Below, piece after piece: positions 10,163 through 18,718 of a stretch of DNA of 64,000 bases. This DNA comes from Bordetella parapertussis (lineage in GTDB: Bacteria; Pseudomonadota; Gammaproteobacteria; Burkholderiales; Casimicrobiaceae). Position 1 is the first letter of the stretch. Each line of letters begins with the position of its first letter. The stretch is from assembly GCA_943331295.2 (NCBI GenBank), contig CALQLA020000015.1:1-64000 (forward strand), read 5' to 3'. The notes under the pieces are model-generated. The model was not told the origin of the DNA. It saw only the letters and a list, made by a program, of their open reading frames with translations, and did not search any database. Both the position numbers and the translations under genes were made by a program.

Positions 10163-11560
10163 CTAGAACGTCCGCTTCAAGAGCGCGACGAGTTGTTCGA
10201 AGCGACGGCCGTACGGCGGCCGGAACATCCCGAACCCGTTGATGCGCGCCTGGTGCAGGACGGGCTTGTGCTTCGAGAAGGTGCGGAACCCCTGCTCGCC
10301 ATGGTAGGCGCCGTAGCCGCTCGCGCCGACGCCGCCGAACGGCAGGTTCTCCTGCGCGACGTGCCAGCAGACGTCGTTGATCGTCACGCCGCCGGAGAGG
10401 GTCTCGTTCAGCACCCGGTCGCGGTGCGCGTCGTCGGCGCCGAACCAGTACAGCGCCAGCGGGCGCGGGTGCCGGTTGACGTAGGCGATCGCCGCGTCGA
10501 GCGTGTCGTAGGGCAGCACCGGCAGCACGGGGCCGAAGATCTCCTCGCGCATCACCGCCATGTCGTCGTTGACGCCGGTGAGGAGCGTGGGCAGGAATCG
10601 CCGCGCCGCGGGGTCCGGCGCCTCGGATGCCGGATTGAGCCGGATCGCCGTCGCGCCCGCCGCCTCGGCGTCGGCAACCAGGCCCTCCAGCCGCCGGTAG
10701 TGGCGGTCGCTGACGATGCTCGTGTAGTCGTCGTTGCCCACCAGCGACGGAAACATCCGCGCGACGGCAGCCCCGGTGGCGGCAACGAAGGCGTCGACCG
10801 CGGGGCGCGGCACCAGCACGTAGTCCGGTGCCACGCAGGTCTGCCCGGCGTTCATCAGCTTGCCGTACGCGATCCGCGCGGCGGCGACGTCGACGTCGGC
10901 ATCGGCGCCGATGATCGCCGGCGACTTGCCGCCCAGTTCCAGCGTCACGGGGGTGAGATTCGCCGCGGCCGCGAGCGCGATCTGGCGGCCGACCGCCGTC
11001 GAGCCGGTGAACAGCAGGTGGTCGAACGGCAGCGTCGCGAAGGCACGGCCGACCTCCACGTCGCCGGCGACGACGGCGAACTCCTCCGGCGCGAACGCGT
11101 CGGCCACGATTCGCTCCAGGAGGTGCGAGAACGCCGGCGTCAGCTCGCTCGGCTTCAGCATGATCCGGTTGCCCGCCGCGATCGCGGCGACCGCCGGCAG
11201 GAGTGCCAGCTGGAACGGGTAGTTCCACGGGCTGATGATGCCCGCGACGCCGAGCGGCTGCGGGATGATCTCGCTCCTCGCCGGGAGCATCGGCGTCGGC
11301 GTCGGGACGCGTCGCGGCTTCATCCATCGGGCGAGGTGCCGCCGCGCGTGGCGGATGCCGGACAGCACCAGGTAGATTTCCGCGAGCTCGGTCTCGTGCC
11401 GCGAGCGATGGCCGAAGTCGGCCGCGATCGCCGCGATGATCGCCGCCTGGTTCTCCTGCGTGAGGCGCAGCAGGCGGTCGAGGCGGTCGAGGCGGAGCGC
11501 CCTCCCCGGCTGCATGTCGCGCGCGGCCGCGGCGCGCTGCGCCGCGAAGGTCGCGCGCAT
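10163..11560 (-). CDS. NAD(P)-dependent aldehyde dehydrogenase (coniferyl/fatty aldehyde type)
   Basis: Class-3-like ALDH, at least 465 residues, oxidising an aldehyde to an acid. It shows [12 protein letters not shown] near residue 110, FTGSTAVGR near residue 180, the catalytic Glu in LELGGKSP near residue 210 and Cys in [12 protein letters not shown] near residue 243, and a C-terminal [11 protein letters not shown]. The reading frame stays open upstream to about 11640 with no ATG, GTG or TTG, so ATG 11560 is the only conventional start, although homologous proteins usually carry about 15 more residues. As first gene of the operon it would feed acids to the acyl-CoA ligase. Confidence 0.88.
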   Translation of the reverse strand: MRATFAAQRAAAARDMQPGRALRLDRLDRLLRLTQENQAAIIAAIAADFGHRSRHETELAEIYLVLSGIRHARRHLARWMKPRRVPTPTPMLPARSEIIPQPLGVAGIISPWNYPFQLALLPAVAAIAAGNRIMLKPSELTPAFSHLLERIVADAFAPEEFAVVAGDVEVGRAFATLPFDHLLFTGSTAVGRQIALAAAANLTPVTLELGGKSPAIIGADADVDVAAARIAYGKLMNAGQTCVAPDYVLVPRPAVDAFVAATGAAVARMFPSLVGNDDYTSIVSDRHYRRLEGLVADAEAAGATAIRLNPASEAPDPAARRFLPTLLTGVNDDMAVMREEIFGPVLPVLPYDTLDAAIAYVNRHPRPLALYWFGADDAHRDRVLNETLSGGVTINDVCWHVAQENLPFGGVGASGYGAYHGEQGFRTFSKHKPVLHQARINGFGMFRPPYGRRFEQLVALLKRTF

Positions 11561-11643
11561 CCGCGCGACGAGGTCGGTCGACGGGGATTCGCCGGTGGCA
11601 GCGTCGGGTCGGGCGTCGATGATGATTCTCCCTGCGACCGGGA

Positions 11644-14355
11644 TCAGGAAAGGGCGTAGGCCGCTGGCGCCGGGTTGCGGCGCGCCTCGGTGAGGCGGGC
11701 CAGCATCGGCGGCACGTCGTCCGCCAGGACCGGGTGGGAGATCAGGAAGCCCTGCACCTGGTCGCAGCCGACCTCGCGCAGCAGGTCGAACTGCGCCTCG
11801 GTCTCGACGCCCTCGGCGACGACGTTCATCCGCAGCGTGTGGGCCATCAGCACGATGGCCCGCAGGATCGCCATCCCCTCCTGCGTGTCGGAACGCTCGA
11901 CGAAGGAGCGGTCGATCTTGAGCGTGTCGATCGGGAACGACTGCAGCGACGCGAGGCTGGAATGCCCGGTGCCGAAGTCGTCGACGGAGAGGGCGATGCC
12001 GCGGTCCTTCAGCTCGGACAGCTTGCGCCGCGCCGCGTCGGGCTCCTTCATGATCGCGCTCTCGGTCAGCTCGATCTGCAGCATCCCGGGCTCGACGCCG
12101 TTGGCCTCGATGATGCTTATGAGCCGCTCGGCGATGCCCTCCCACTGGAACTGCCGCGGCGAGACGTTGACGCCGATGGGGATGGAAGGCTGCCCCATGG
12201 CCTGCCAGCGCTTGATCTGAGTGCACGCGATCTGGAACACGTAGTCGCCGAGGAGGTGGATGAGGTTGCTCTCCTCGGCGATGGGAATGAACTCCATCGG
12301 GTGCATCACGCCGTGCTCCGGATGCTGCCAGCGCACCAGCGCCTCGAGGCCGGTGACCTCGCCGTCGGACAGCCGGATCTGGGGCTGGTAGACGAGGAAC
12401 AGCTCGTAGCGCCGCAGCGCGTCGCGCAGGTCCTGCTCGATGTCGATCCGCGCGGCGCGGCGCACGCCCATCGCCGAGGTGTAGAACTGGTAGGCGCCGC
12501 TGCCGAACTCCTTGGCGTGGTACATCGCGAGGTCGGCGTTCTTCAGCAGCGTGTTGGCGTCCTCGGCGTCCTCGGGGCAGAACGCCACGCCGATGCTGGC
12601 CGACGTCGAGACGCTCATTTCGCGGATCATGATCGGCGGCCCGAACGCGTCGGCGATCCGGCGGCACACCGCTTCCGCCTCGGTGCGATGGCGCACGTGC
12701 TCCATCGTGACGATGAATTCGTCCCCGCCCAGCCGCCAGAGGATGTCGTCCGCCCGCACGCAGGATTGCAGGCGCACCGCGACCGCCTGCAGCAGCAGGT
12801 CGCCGATGTCGTGGCCCAGCGTGTCGTTGACGCTCTTGAAGTTGTCGAGGTCGATGAACAGCACGCCGAGGTTCGTGCCCGCCTCGCGGCAGCGTCGGAT
12901 CGCGTCGCCCGCGTGCTCGATGAATTGCCGGCGGTTGGGCAGGGACGTGAGGCTGTCGAGGTTGGCGGCGCGCTCGAGACGCTTCTGCGCGTGCTTCGCG
13001 TCGTCGATGTCGCGCAGCGTGACGGCGAGGCCGTTCTCCAGCGGGACCACCTGGTGCCGGAACCACCGCGCGCCGCCCCGGTCCCACGCGGTCTCGATCT
13101 CCTCCTCGAGCGGCTTGCCCGTCTCGAGCGCCTGCAGGTAGCGCCGGTACAGGCGGCGCCGGAACTGCCGCGGCAGCAGCGTGCGCAGCCGCGCGCCGAC
13201 GACCTTCTCGCGCGGCGCCCTGAGCAGCTGCAGCGCGCGGCTGTTGGCGTCCTCGACCAGGAACTCCGTGACCTGCCCGTCGCGCGCCTTGATCGTGGAC
13301 AGCAGGAAGAACGCGTCGAGGCTCCCTTCCGCGGCGGCGCGGTAGGTCGCGCGCGCGTTCTGGGCATCGTGGTGGCTCTGCTGCAACCGGACGACCAGGA
13401 TCATCGCCACCGCAAGCACGCCGACGATGACGACCGACGCGAAGATCGCGTAGTTGATGTAGTACTCGCGCTGCCGGAGGTGCGGCGCCTGCACGTCGTC
13501 CGCCGCTGCGCCGGCGACGGCGATCAGTCCGTAGGCGGGCACGGCAGCGTGGGACTGGTAGCGCTCGACGCCGTCGACGGGACTGGTCGCGAGCCCCCCG
13601 CCGCTATCTCCCTTGCGCAGCAGGTCCATGTACGGGGGCGCGAGGGGACCGCCGGCCGCCGTCGCCGCGCCGGACCGGAAGGCGCGGACCACGCCATCCG
13701 TTCCCACGACGGCAAGCATGCCGCGGGCACCGAGGTCGGTGTCGGCGTAGGGGTCGGTGAAGCGCGCGGGCTCGACGGCGATCAGCACGACGCCCCCGAA
13801 CGAGCCGTCCGGGTTGTTGATCCGGCGCAGCAGCGGGACGATCGCCTTCTTCGTCGCCTGACCGGCGATCGGGCGACCGACCTGGAGCTTGCCGGTGTCC
13901 GCTTCGCGCAGCAACCGGAACGCTTCGCTGTCGGCGATGCTGGGCACGCCGATCGGGGACGAGGCGGGCGCTCCGGGCACGACCTGGGCGCTCGCGCCGC
14001 CGTTGCGGTCGAGGACCGCGATCAGCGCGATGCCGTCGAACCACACGACGCCGCGCCGGGTCGAGGCGGCGAGGTCGAAGGTCTCGCCGCGCTGCCGCGC
14101 CCGCTCGGCATCGTTCTGGATCATCCGCCCCACCTGGTCGATGTGGCGCAAGAGCTGCTCGGTGGAGTGCCCGAACGCACGGGCCCCGCTCTGCGTGTCG
14201 GCGAGCGCCGCGCGGACGACGCGCTCCTGCTCGGCCGCGAGGAAATCGAACAGCGCCGACCAGATGAGAAACAGCAGCAGGATGCCGAAAATCGGCAGCA
14301 GGAACAGCAGCGGCGTGTCCGGCTTGAGGCTGCCTCGCTTGGCTCGGGTGCTCAC
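11644..14355 (-). CDS. Membrane c-di-GMP signalling protein: sensor-PAS-GGDEF-EAL
   Basis: A 903-residue inner-membrane protein. A TM helix near residues 17-40 and another near 300-325 flank a periplasmic sensor domain. A PAS-like segment follows, then a GGDEF domain with intact RLGGDEF near residue 540 and an RADD inhibitory I-site five residues before it. The EAL domain has GLEALVRW near 670, [19 protein letters not shown] and AEGVET all present. Both cyclase and phosphodiesterase activity are therefore possible. The GTG start at 14355 overlaps the stop of the upstream small membrane protein (GTGA), which implies coupled synthesis. Confidence 0.92.
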   Translation of the reverse strand: MSTRAKRGSLKPDTPLLFLLPIFGILLLFLIWSALFDFLAAEQERVVRAALADTQSGARAFGHSTEQLLRHIDQVGRMIQNDAERARQRGETFDLAASTRRGVVWFDGIALIAVLDRNGGASAQVVPGAPASSPIGVPSIADSEAFRLLREADTGKLQVGRPIAGQATKKAIVPLLRRINNPDGSFGGVVLIAVEPARFTDPYADTDLGARGMLAVVGTDGVVRAFRSGAATAAGGPLAPPYMDLLRKGDSGGGLATSPVDGVERYQSHAAVPAYGLIAVAGAAADDVQAPHLRQREYYINYAIFASVVIVGVLAVAMILVVRLQQSHHDAQNARATYRAAAEGSLDAFFLLSTIKARDGQVTEFLVEDANSRALQLLRAPREKVVGARLRTLLPRQFRRRLYRRYLQALETGKPLEEEIETAWDRGGARWFRHQVVPLENGLAVTLRDIDDAKHAQKRLERAANLDSLTSLPNRRQFIEHAGDAIRRCREAGTNLGVLFIDLDNFKSVNDTLGHDIGDLLLQAVAVRLQSCVRADDILWRLGGDEFIVTMEHVRHRTEAEAVCRRIADAFGPPIMIREMSVSTSASIGVAFCPEDAEDANTLLKNADLAMYHAKEFGSGAYQFYTSAMGVRRAARIDIEQDLRDALRRYELFLVYQPQIRLSDGEVTGLEALVRWQHPEHGVMHPMEFIPIAEESNLIHLLGDYVFQIACTQIKRWQAMGQPSIPIGVNVSPRQFQWEGIAERLISIIEANGVEPGMLQIELTESAIMKEPDAARRKLSELKDRGIALSVDDFGTGHSSLASLQSFPIDTLKIDRSFVERSDTQEGMAILRAIVLMAHTLRMNVVAEGVETEAQFDLLREVGCDQVQGFLISHPVLADDVPPMLARLTEARRNPAPAAYALS

Positions 14356-14687
14356 TTGGGCACCGGGGTCGGCGCGGCCCCTCCGGATCGCTTTCGTCTC
14401 GGGCCGAAGCGCTTTGCCGTCAGCCTCTCGACCAGTATCCGCTCGCAGACCTTGAACAGGGTGTAGAAGGCCATGCTGAAATAGGCGGAGGCAACGAGGT
14501 CGACGAGCTGCTCCAGCGCGCCGTCGGCGATCACCATCAGGCCGTATTCGAGGAAGAGATCGAGGTTCGCCTTCAGCAGGACAAACAGGTTGACCGACGT
14601 GACCCCGAACAGGAGGAACAGCGCGCCCATCAAAACGAATGTGAGCCGGGGACGGCGAAACAGGAATTGGATCCAGTGCACGGGCAT
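14352..14687 (-). CDS. Small membrane protein coupled to the GGDEF-EAL gene
   Basis: I do not recognise a family. The product is 111 residues with hydrophobic segments at about 15-38 and 45-80 and a basic C-terminus (RRKRSGG). Its stop codon overlaps the GTG start of the c-di-GMP protein, so the two are probably made together. A role as a membrane partner or regulator of that sensor is an inference from position only. Confidence 0.7.
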   Translation of the reverse strand: MPVHWIQFLFRRPRLTFVLMGALFLLFGVTSVNLFVLLKANLDLFLEYGLMVIADGALEQLVDLVASAYFSMAFYTLFKVCERILVERLTAKRFGPRRKRSGGAAPTPVPK

Positions 14688-15016
14688 AACCCCATACTCT
14701 ACCGGGGATTACGCCCGGCTGGAACGACAAGTCCCCGGGCCGGACAGGCATTCGGGCGCGACTCTCGAGCCCACCGGCGCGCGCGACCGCGGCGCCCGGC
14801 GGCGCATCGACCGCGGCGCCCACCCCGATGAGCAACGGCGGCGTCCGCCCGCCGCAGTGACGGGGCGCCGCCGGCGGGTGCCGCCGGCGGGCAGAATGCG
14901 CCGGCGCGGGGCGCAGCGGGTGGACACCGAGCGCAGCTGCGCCGGGGCTTCAAGCCCTGGGCGCCACCCGCACAGTCACTGCGCAATCCCGCCGTCACCA
15001 TCGTTACGCTGCTCAT

Positions 15017-15045
15017 GAATTACCCGCTCCCGTTAAGTTTAGCAA
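15017..15045 (-). promoter_or_regulatory. Candidate promoter of the c-di-GMP operon
   Basis: On the minus strand TTGCTA (15045-15040) and TAATTC (15022-15017) are separated by 17 bases, an acceptable sigma70 pair and the only AT-rich spot in the region. It would give a leader of roughly 320 bases before the ATG at 14687. The rest of 14,688-15,090 is GC-rich, with short CGCCGGCGGG repeats near 14,865-14,890, and contains no convincing gene. Confidence 0.4.
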
Positions 15046-15090
15046 GGATCGGGCCCATTTGCCCCGCACCCGCCGTCGTAGGGGGGCGCG

Positions 15091-16161
15091 TCAGTATCCG
15101 GGCGCGTCGAAGAACCGGAATCGCATCCGGTGCACGTACTCCTGCCCCGGGTCGAGCCGCGCCGAAGGGAAGTGGGGAAAGTTGGGGCTGTCGGGGTATT
15201 TCTGCGTCTCGAACGTGATTCCTGCATAGCGGCAAAGCCGCATGCCACCGCGGCCCACCGTCGCGTCCGACAGGTGCCCGGCGGTGTAGACCTGCACGCC
15301 GGGCTCGCTGGTATCGAGTTCGAAGCCGCGCCCCGACGGCGGATCGACCAGGCGTGCGCAGCGTCGCAGCGCCCCCGGCTCGCCGTCGAGGCACCAGTTG
15401 TGGTCGTAGCCGCCGCGCGCGAGCCGCGCGTTGCGCGGATCGTCGGCGGCGGTGGCGTCGAGGTCCTGCCCGACGGGCTTGCCGGCGCGAAAGTCGAACG
15501 GCGTCCCGGCGACCGCGCGCAACTCGCCGGTGGGGATCAGCGCGGCGTCCACCGGCGTGTACGCGGCCGCATCGAGCACCAGGTGGTGGCCGCGGATGTC
15601 GCCGCTCCCCTGCCCGGCAAGATTCCAGTACGCGTGGTTGACGAGGTTCACGACCGTGAGGCGGTCGGACGTCGCGCGCATCTCGATCTCGAGCCCGCGG
15701 CCGTCGAGCCGATAGGTCGTGGTGGCGGCGAGTGCGCCGGGATAGCCCTGCTCGCCGTCGGCGGCCGTCGCACTGAACGCGACGGCGTTACGGTCGTCGT
15801 CGACGCGCATCGTCCAGACCTTGCGGTCGAACCCGAGGCTGCCGCCATGCAGGTGGTTGGGCGGCTCGTTCCGCGTCAGGACGACCGTGCGCCCGTCCAG
15901 CGGGAACGTGCCGCCGGCGATGCGGTTGCCGTAGCGCCCGCAGGTGGCGCCGAAGTAGCGGCCGTGCGCGATGTAGTCGTCCAGGGTGTCGAAGCCCAGC
16001 ACGACGTCCGCCGGACGGCCCGCGCGATCGGAAAGCAGCAGCCGCGCGAGCCGCGCGCCGTAGGCGACGACCTGCAGTCGCACGCCGGAGCCGCCGTCGA
16101 TTTCGGCGGCGCGCACGTCGGTGCCGTCGACGCGGCCGAAGATCTTCTGTTCGATTCCCAT
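15091..16161 (-). CDS. galM: Aldose 1-epimerase (mutarotase)
   Basis: A 356-residue galactose-mutarotase-fold protein that interconverts alpha and beta anomers of aldoses. Visible family signatures: the NRIAGGTFPLDG segment near residue 85, HLHGG near residue 107, catalytic histidine in VNHAYWNL near residue 180, and the catalytic glutamate in FETQKYPDSPN near residue 318. ATG 16161 follows GGAG. It lies downstream of an SDR gene on the same strand, separated by a long REP-like hairpin. Together they may process a sugar. Confidence 0.9.
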   Translation of the reverse strand: MGIEQKIFGRVDGTDVRAAEIDGGSGVRLQVVAYGARLARLLLSDRAGRPADVVLGFDTLDDYIAHGRYFGATCGRYGNRIAGGTFPLDGRTVVLTRNEPPNHLHGGSLGFDRKVWTMRVDDDRNAVAFSATAADGEQGYPGALAATTTYRLDGRGLEIEMRATSDRLTVVNLVNHAYWNLAGQGSGDIRGHHLVLDAAAYTPVDAALIPTGELRAVAGTPFDFRAGKPVGQDLDATAADDPRNARLARGGYDHNWCLDGEPGALRRCARLVDPPSGRGFELDTSEPGVQVYTAGHLSDATVGRGGMRLCRYAGITFETQKYPDSPNFPHFPSARLDPGQEYVHRMRFRFFDAPGY

Positions 16162-16190
16162 TGCGCGCTCCAGAATCCGTAGCCTCAAAT

Positions 16191-16284
16191 CCGTAGCCCG
16201 GTGTTGAGCGGAGCGAAACCCGGGTGGACGGTGGGCCAGGCGACGATTGCCCCGGGTTTCGCGCCGCTCAACACCGGGCTACGG
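16191..16284. repeat. REP-like inverted repeat between galM and SDR genes
   Basis: Two 34-base arms (16191-16224 and 16251-16284) are reverse complements with a single mismatch and enclose 26 bases. Each arm has the core GTAGCCCGGTGTTGAGCG followed by GCGAAACCCGGG. Related copies occur at 41911, 42829 and 59485. In mRNA it would fold into a very stable stem between the two cistrons. Confidence 0.9.
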
Positions 16285-16313
16285 AAGGCCAGGCAACGGA
16301 CGGCGCGATCGCG

Positions 16314-17051
16314 TCAACCGACGCTCAGGTAGCCGCCGTCCACCGGCATCGTGGTGCCCGTCATGTAGCGCGCGGCATCCGAGCAGAGGAAGAGGATCGC
16401 ATCGGCGATCTCGGCCGGCTCGGCCCAGCGCCCCATCGGGATGCGCGAATCGATCATTGCCCGCCGCACCGGATCCTCGCGCGCGCCGCGCGACAGCGGC
16501 GTCACCACCCACCCCGGCGCCACCGCGTTGACGCGGATCGAATCGGCCGCATAGGCCGCGGCGAGCGATCGCGTGAGCGTGAGCAGCGCTCCTTTCGACG
16601 TCGAGTAGGCCGGCTGCCGCGGCCCGCCGAAGTACGACATGATCGACGCGACGAACACCACGGCGCCATGCGATGCGCGCAGCAGCGGCCGCGCGGCGGT
16701 GGCCACGCGCATGCCGCCGGTGACGTTCACGTCGAGCACGTGCGCGAACACCTCGGGATCATGCTCCGCGTCGCGCCGGATGAGGCCCGCGCTGTTGACC
16801 ACGTAGTCGAGCCGGCCGAGCCCGCCGACAAGGGCCGCGACCGCGGCGGCATCGGTGACGTCGAGCTGGCGAATGTCGATGCCGGCGAATTCCGCCGACT
16901 GCCGCGCCGCCTCCAGCTCCTCCGCGATGAGTCCGCAGGCGACAACGTGGGCACCGGCGCGCCGGAACGCGAGGCTGGTCGCGGCACCGATGCCGGAAAC
17001 GCCGCCCGTGACGAGGGCGGTCCGCCCCGAAAAGTCGAAGCGTACGTTCAT
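16314..17051 (-). CDS. Short-chain dehydrogenase/reductase (sugar-dehydrogenase-like)
   Basis: A 245-residue classical SDR: TGGVSGIG near residue 16, NSAG in place of NNAG near residue 83, catalytic YSTSKGAL near residue 150, and the C-terminal PVDGGYLSVG of the FabG-like group. It lies 150 bases upstream of galM on the same strand, so oxidation of an aldose is plausible but unproven. The intercistronic REP hairpin may stabilise its mRNA. Confidence 0.87.
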   Translation of the reverse strand: MNVRFDFSGRTALVTGGVSGIGAATSLAFRRAGAHVVACGLIAEELEAARQSAEFAGIDIRQLDVTDAAAVAALVGGLGRLDYVVNSAGLIRRDAEHDPEVFAHVLDVNVTGGMRVATAARPLLRASHGAVVFVASIMSYFGGPRQPAYSTSKGALLTLTRSLAAAYAADSIRVNAVAPGWVVTPLSRGAREDPVRRAMIDSRIPMGRWAEPAEIADAILFLCSDAARYMTGTTMPVDGGYLSVG

Positions 17052-17257
17052 CCCGCCATCCCGTGCCGGTGCGCCCGGCCCGGGTCTTCCGCGCCGCGAC
17101 CGCCAGGGGCCACCGGGCCGCGCGCGCCCGGACAAGCTGGTTTCATGAGGATCCTCGCCGGCGTTGATCGCCGCGCGCATTGTGCCGCGTGCCGCCTACC
17201 CCCGCAATGCGCTGGCCCGGGCGGCGGCCCCGGCGCGCGAATGCCGCCGGCCGCGGA

Positions 17258-17515
17258 TCAGTGCAGGCACTCGCGGACCTCCTCGCCCAGCCGCGCGCAG
17301 CTCACGCTGCGGTCCGCGGTGACGATCGTGCACATCGGCTTGCCGCGCTACGACGGTTGCTGGACGCAATCCGCTTCGCCGTCGCAGAGGGCGTTGGGGT
17401 TCCTGACCGAAAGCCACTGCACGTAGGTTTCCTTCTGCCCGGTGGTCGCGCCGCCCGCCGCCGCCATGAAGAGCGCGAGGCCACGCGCCCATCGTGCCGA
17501 GCAGGCCGTAGCGCG
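17258..17515 (-). pseudogene. Decayed paralogue of the small lipoprotein at 21164-21433
   Basis: The translated pieces align along their length with the intact lipoprotein: GTM near the start, then ATTGQKETYVQWLSVRNPN, then RGKPMCTIVTADRSVS and a C-terminal EVRECLH. Three lesions are visible. There is one extra base after ATG near 17490. The lipobox cysteine is replaced by glycine (GGATTGQ instead of GCATTGQ). A conserved Tyr codon TAT has become TAG at 17350-17348. It sits immediately downstream of the broken SEC-C gene. It appears to be a non-functional duplicate. Confidence 0.85.
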
Positions 17516-17520
17516 GCGCG

Positions 17521-18567
17521 TCAGGCGACGCTCGCCTGCAGTTCGCGATGCGGAATCTTCATCCAGGCGCAGCGGCAGTCGTTGACGCCGAGCGTCACCA
17601 GCCATTCGTCGGTCGCCGCGTCGAACAGCGCGCCCGCCGGAAAGACGACCCGATGCTGCCAGAGCGCCAGCGGGTGCGCGTCGGTTCCGGCCAGGAGCGG
17701 CGTCCGGCTGACGTGGCGCACCGCGAACGGCGGCTCCGCATCGAACGCATACGCGCCCATGTAGTACCGCCGGCGCGCCGGCGCGAACACCCGGTACGAA
17801 TGGAAGAACGACCAGTACAGCGCGCCGATCCGCACCGGCGGCGTGCCGCCGGACGCGAAGCCGTAGCGCCACGGCAGCAGCGTCGGCGTCTTCCAGGTAT
17901 TGACGACGCGGTCCCCGTCCACCTCGCAGACGACGTGGTCCGGGGCGAATCCGATAGACGAAGTGCAGCCGGTCGCCGACGTGGAAGAACTGCCGGTTCT
18001 TCTCCATCCCGCGCTGGAGGTGGGCCGTCGCGGCGTTGGCGCCGAACGCGATCCGCGCCTCGCGCCGCACGTTGAACGCGCGGTCCACTTCGAACAGCGC
18101 CCGGCCCTGGTGATCGACGTCGATCCAGGTCGTCGCCGGGAGCCGCCACCGGTCCGGCTGTCCCGGGATCGGGATGCAGCGGCCATCCTCGACCTGCGGA
18201 CCGGCATGCGGCGTCGCGCCGCCGAGCGGCGTCGTCGCCGCCGGCCGCAGGTCGCGGTCGAGCCGCACGAAGACAATCCCGTTGCGGCGCGGCTGATGCA
18301 CCACCCGGCGCACCACCAAGTGCAACTCGCCATCGATCCTGACCGCGCCGGCTTGAACCAGCCGTCTCCTTCCGCGACCGGAAGGTCGAAGAACCCGCAT
18401 TCCCAGGCGCTCTGCCAGGTGATCGGCGGCGGCTCGGCGGCCTCGCGCCCGCAACAGGACTTGTAGCGCAGGCCGCTGCCGCAAGGGCACGGCGCGTTGC
18501 GGCTGGCGGGAACGGCAGGCGCAACGTCGGTTATGCCGCCGGGGACGCCGATCGCGTGCCGACGCAC
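17521..18567 (-). pseudogene. SEC-C zinc-motif protein with beta-propeller-like C-terminus, two frameshifts
   Basis: The N-terminus carries a SEC-C metal-binding motif (CPCGSGLRYKSCC), followed by WECGFFDLPVAEGDGWF. About 18,350 the sensible reading moves to another frame (VRIDGELHLVVRRVVHQPR...HVGDRLHFVYR) and near 17,948 it returns (FAPDHVVCEVDGD...VVFPAGALFDAATDEWLVTLG). The two one-base shifts compensate, so without them one protein of about 348 residues would result. The C-terminal half resembles GH43/GH130-type propeller proteins, but I do not assign a function. Either assembly indels or true decay could explain this; the adjacent pseudogene favours decay. The start used is GTG 18567. 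Confidence 0.65.
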
Positions 18568-18708
18568 TGGCGGCCGCTGCTCAACCTCGCCTCGCGAGTG
18601 CTGGTGCCAAGCTGCGCGATCCGGGCGTTGTTCGAGGAGAGCGGCGTCATCGTGCCGGTGCGCGCGGCGACGGACGCCGCGAGCCTGCTCGCAGGCCTCG
18701 ACGACTGA
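18519..18708 (+). pseudogene. Possible C-terminal gene fragment, glycosyltransferase-like
   Basis: This frame ends in TGA at 18706-18708 and reads as a plausible globular tail: VGYAAGDADRVPTHWRPLL, then RVLVPSCAIRALFEESG, then a Leu/Ala/Asp end. It has no start codon or ribosome-binding site of its own and overlaps the start of the SEC-C gene. The HW and VLVPS..LF...G pattern reminds me of glycosyltransferase C-terminal parts, but the resemblance is weak. Confidence 0.3.
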
Positions 18709-18718
18709 TTCGGACCGG

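Noticed and set aside
11734..14466. A 910-codon plus-strand frame opposite the GGDEF-EAL gene
   Set aside because: Codon-bias shadow: no recognisable motif, while the minus strand encodes intact GGDEF and EAL domains.
14699..15016. Possible small gene starting MSSVTMVTAG upstream of the c-di-GMP operon
   Set aside because: It turns into Ala/Arg/Pro low complexity after 20 residues and contains simple GC repeats; more likely a leader region.
17900..18466. Plus-strand 188-codon frame within the SEC-C gene
   Set aside because: No ribosome-binding site or motif; it mirrors the frame-shifted middle part of the minus-strand gene.
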